A stretch of 64,000 nt of DNA, from the NCBI RefSeq assembly GCF_031143425.1, contig NW_027150004.1, forward strand, positions 62,001-126,000, read 5' to 3'. Of this stretch, positions 61,224 through 64,000 are shown in pieces. The notes under the pieces are model-generated. The model made no database searches. It worked only from the letters and a program-made list of their open reading frames with translations, and had not been told where the DNA came from. A program made the position numbers and the translations under genes. The stretch's first letter is position 1. Each line of letters begins with the position of its first letter. This DNA comes from Pleurodeles waltl (taxonomy: Eukaryota; Chordata; Amphibia; Caudata; Salamandridae).

Positions 61224-64000
61224 GACTACGTGATGGGCCACGGGGGAAACCTCACCAGCAACTTTGTGTGCCTTTGGCAATGTGATCGTTACTAGTGCGT
61301 CTTTGTGGAGATGTCCTCGTGCTTCTGCGCACCAATAACGCACGACCTGAATCGGCGGTAAACGCAGTGGTGTCGTTTTGGAAAGCTGTCCATCATCCTG
61401 GTAAAAGGCGGGAATTCCTTTGCCTACTACGAGGGAGGACGGGGCGTGGCTCAGTGGGCGGAGCTTACAGGTGATTCATAAAGGGAGAACCTTCTACTCT
61501 GTGTCTGCAGGAGAGGAAGATAGAACCCGCGCGTCACAGTCAGATACAGATTACGCTCCAGTACATCATCAATTCACCTCCAGGAAGGATTCTAGATCTT
61601 TTTCTGCTATAGGATCTCTGAGCGCACAGCCTTGCTTTATCTTTGCCAAGCCCAATAGTTAGGGTGGCTTGTCCTTTCCAGAAGCTGAGCTTCAACTGGG
61701 GCACCTGCTACGTTTATATTTGTAAGTGCTTCCTGTTGAGGTTTAGTTTCTGTAAAATGAGCATCATGGCCTACCCAACGGAGTATTTTCTACGAGTAAG
61801 TCAGTAAGCGTTACCTAGCATGTTTTCATATGCCCCGTTTATATTGTACACTAAGACTACGTGATGGGCCACGGGGGACACCTCACCAGCAACCTTGTGT
61901 GCCTTTGGCAATGTGATCGTTACTAGTGCGTCTTTGTGGAGATGTCCTCGTGCTTCTGCGCACCAACAACGCACGACCTGAATCGGCGGTAAATGCAGTG
62001 GTGTCGTTTTGGAAAGCTGTCCATCATCCTGGTAAAAGGCGGGAATTCCTTTGCCTACTACGAGGGTGGACGGGGCGTGGCTCAGCGGGCGGAGCTTACA
62101 GGTGATTCATAAAGGGAGAACCAGCTACTCTGTGTCTGCAGGAAAGGAAGATAGAACCCGCGCGTCACAGTCAGATACAGATTACGCTCCAGTACATCAT
62201 CAATTCACCTCCAGGAAGGATTCTAGATTGTTTTCTGCTATGGAATCTATGAGCGCACAGCCTTGCTTTATCTTTCCCACGCCCAAGAGTTAGGGTGGCT
62301 TGTCCTTTCCAGAAGCTGAGCTTCACCTGGGGCACCTGCTACGTTTATATTTGTAAGTGCTTCCTGTTGAGGTTTAGTTTCTGTAAAATGAGCATCATGG
62401 CCTACCCAACCGGAGTATTTTCTACGAGTAAGTCAGTAAGCGTTACCTAGCATGTTTTCATATGCCCCGTTTATATTGTACACTAAGACTACGTGATGGG
62501 CCTCGGGGGAAACCTCACCAGCAACCTTGTGTGCCTTTGGCAATGTGATCGTTACTAGTCCGTCTTTGTGGAGATGTCCTCGTGCTTCTGCGCATCAACA
62601 ACGCACGACCTGAATCGGCGGTAAACGCAGTGGTGTCGTTTTGGAAAGCTGTCCAACATTCCTGGTAAAAGGCGGGAATTCCTTTGCCTACTACGAGGGT
62701 GGACGGGGCGTGGCTCAGCGGGCGGAGCTTACAGGTTATTCATAAAGGGAGAACCAGCTACTCTGTGTCTGCAGGAGAGGAGGATAGAACCCACACGTCA
62801 CAGTCAGATACAGATTACGCTCCAGTACATCATCAGTTCACCTCCAGGAAGGATTCTAGATCTTTTTCTGCTATGGAATCTATGAGCGCACAGCCTTGCT
62901 TTATCTTTGCCAAGCCCAAGTTAGGGTGGCTTGTCCTTTCCAGAAGCTGAGCTTCAACTGGGGCACCTGCTACGTTTATATTTGTAAATGCTTCCTTTGA
63001 GTTTTAGTTTCGGTAAAATGAGCATCATGGCCTACCCAACCGGAGTATTTTCTACGAGTAAGTCAGTAAGCGTTACCTAGCATGTTTTCATATGCCCCGT
63101 TTATATTGTACACTAAGACTACGTGATGGGCCACGGGGGAAACCTCACCAGCAACTTTGTGTGCCTTTGGCAATGTGATCGTTACTAGTGCGTCTTTGTG
63201 GAGATGTCCTCGTGCTTCTGCGCACCAACAACGCACGACCTGAATCGGCGGTAAACGCAGTGGTGTTGTTTTGGAAAGCTGTCCATCATCCTGGTAAAAG
63301 GCGGGAATTCCTTTGCCTACTACGAGGGAGGACGGGGCGTGGCTCAGCGGGCGGAGCTTACAGGTGATTCATAAAGGGAGAACCAGCTGCTCTGTGTCTG
63401 CAGGAAAGGAAGATAGAACCCGCGGGTCACAGTCAGATACAGATTACGCTCCAGTACATCATCAATTCACCTCCAGGAAGGATTCTAGATTTTTTTCTGC
63501 TATGGAATCTATGAGCGCACAGCCTTGCTTTATCTTTCCCACGCCCAAGAGTTAGGGTGGCTTGTCCTTTCCAGAAGCTGAGCTTCACCTGGGGCACCTG
63601 CTACGTTTATATTTGTAAGTGCTTCCTGTTGAGGTTTAGGTTCTGTAAAATGAGCATCATGGCCTACCCAACCGGAGTATTTTCTACGAGTAAGTCAGTA
63701 AGCGTTACCTAGCATGTTTTCATATGCCCCGTGTATATTGTACACTAAGACTACGTGATGGGCCACGGGGGACACCTCACCAGCAACCTTGTGTGCCTTT
63801 GGCAATGTGATCGTTACTAGTGCATCTTTGTGGAGATGTCCTCGTGCTTCTGCGCACCAACAACGCACGACCTGAATCGGCGGTAAACGCAGTGGTGTCG
63901 TTTTGGAAAGCTGTCCATCATCCTGGTAAAAGGCGGGAATTCCTTTGCCTACTACGAGGGAGGACGGGGCGTGGCTCAGTGGGCGGAGCTTACAGGTGAT

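Larger units (their letters stand above)
1..64000 (+). repeat. Satellite array of ~630 bp monomers with higher-order structure (102 monomers)
   Basis: The window is filled by direct repeats of one monomer, all in the same orientation. I set the monomer start at GCGTTACC; starts are then spaced 621 to 632 bp apart, except for one interval enlarged by a 174 bp transposon insertion plus target duplication. Monomers share very high identity and differ at about 20 recurrent diagnostic sites, which define types A to F. Copies of one type in different blocks are nearly identical, while neighbouring monomers differ more, which is the hallmark of a higher-order repeat. Most monomers have one site each for EcoRI, PstI, XbaI, NdeI and SpeI, so a restriction ladder of about 630 bp is expected. 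I do not recognise the satellite family. Coding potential is not credible: the open frame in each monomer starts at TTG and has no Kozak-type ATG at its start. Confidence 0.97.
60382..64000 (+). repeat. HOR block 18 (6 monomers, transposon-interrupted, cut by window end)
   Basis: Monomer starts are 60382 (B), 61003 (C, interrupted by the MITE), 61808 (C- or A-left with a mixed D/A right half, CCAGCTACT plus GGAAAGG), 62440 (D), 63070 (F/A) and 63702 (partial, 299 bp). The last monomers hold an excess of private changes, including 61994, 62560, 62656, a 1-bp insertion at 62659, 62737, 62782, 62793, 62795, 63012, 63267, 63425, 63492 and 63640. Confidence 0.85.

Noticed and set aside
1..64000. 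CRISPR array or rDNA spacer, because of regular periodicity.
   Set aside because: Repeats are contiguous with no spacers, and no 18S, 28S or 5S sequence is seen anywhere in the window.

Overview
The whole 64 kb is one head-to-tail tandem array of a satellite monomer of about 630 bp. I count 102 monomers in the same orientation: the first lacks one base, the last is cut at position 64000, and nothing but one small transposon lies between them. I see no protein-coding gene, rRNA, tRNA or CRISPR array that I would defend. The organism looks like a eukaryote, probably a vertebrate. The single transposon, a 171 bp foldback element with GGGCCTG ends and a 3-bp TAA-type target site, is a PIF/Harbinger-like MITE. 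Its style reminds me of elements in amphibian genomes, salamanders in particular, but that is from memory and is low confidence.

I take each monomer to start at the conserved GCGTTACC. The copies fall into about six types, which recur in a fixed order and form a higher-order repeat (HOR). B: 621 bp, with an 11-bp deletion. C: CAACTTTG. D: GCCTCGGG plus GCGCATCAAC. F: GCCACGGG plus GAAACCTC. A: CCAGCTGCT plus GGAAAGG and CCCACGCCCAAGAG. E: GTGTATAT plus GACACCTC in the left half, TCTTTAAAA in the right half. The canonical HOR is B-C-D-F-A-E, 3,773 to 3,775 bp. Using B as phase marker, 18 blocks can be drawn. The complete ones have 8, 6, 1, 6, 8, 6, 4, 5, 6, 5, 5, 5, 6, 4, 7, 7 and 4 monomers, and the last is cut by the window edge. 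Blocks shorter or longer than six usually contain chimeric monomers (D/F, F/E, F/A, A/E, D/A), as expected from unequal exchange at matching phase.

Region by region: 1-1894 is the tail of a preceding HOR. 1895-26426 holds 8-, 6- and 4-mer blocks, with a duplication of at least 7.3 kb at offset 13,205 and a second one at offset 4,394. 26427-60381 holds mostly 4- to 7-mer blocks, with a recent duplication at offset 3,775 around 41.5-48.6 kb. 60382-64000 is a block interrupted by the MITE, and its last monomers carry clearly more private mutations than the interior.

Inside each monomer is a conserved GC-rich cassette: two GC-box-like motifs, a perfect match to the RNA polymerase III A-box consensus with a tRNA-like D-arm, and a TATA-like element. 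A convincing 3' splice site and two GTAAGT 5' splice sites follow. This makes transcription of the satellite, possibly with splicing between monomers, a testable idea; nothing here proves it. Organisation and homogeneity resemble centromeric or heterochromatic HOR arrays such as primate alpha satellite, though I found no CENP-B box.
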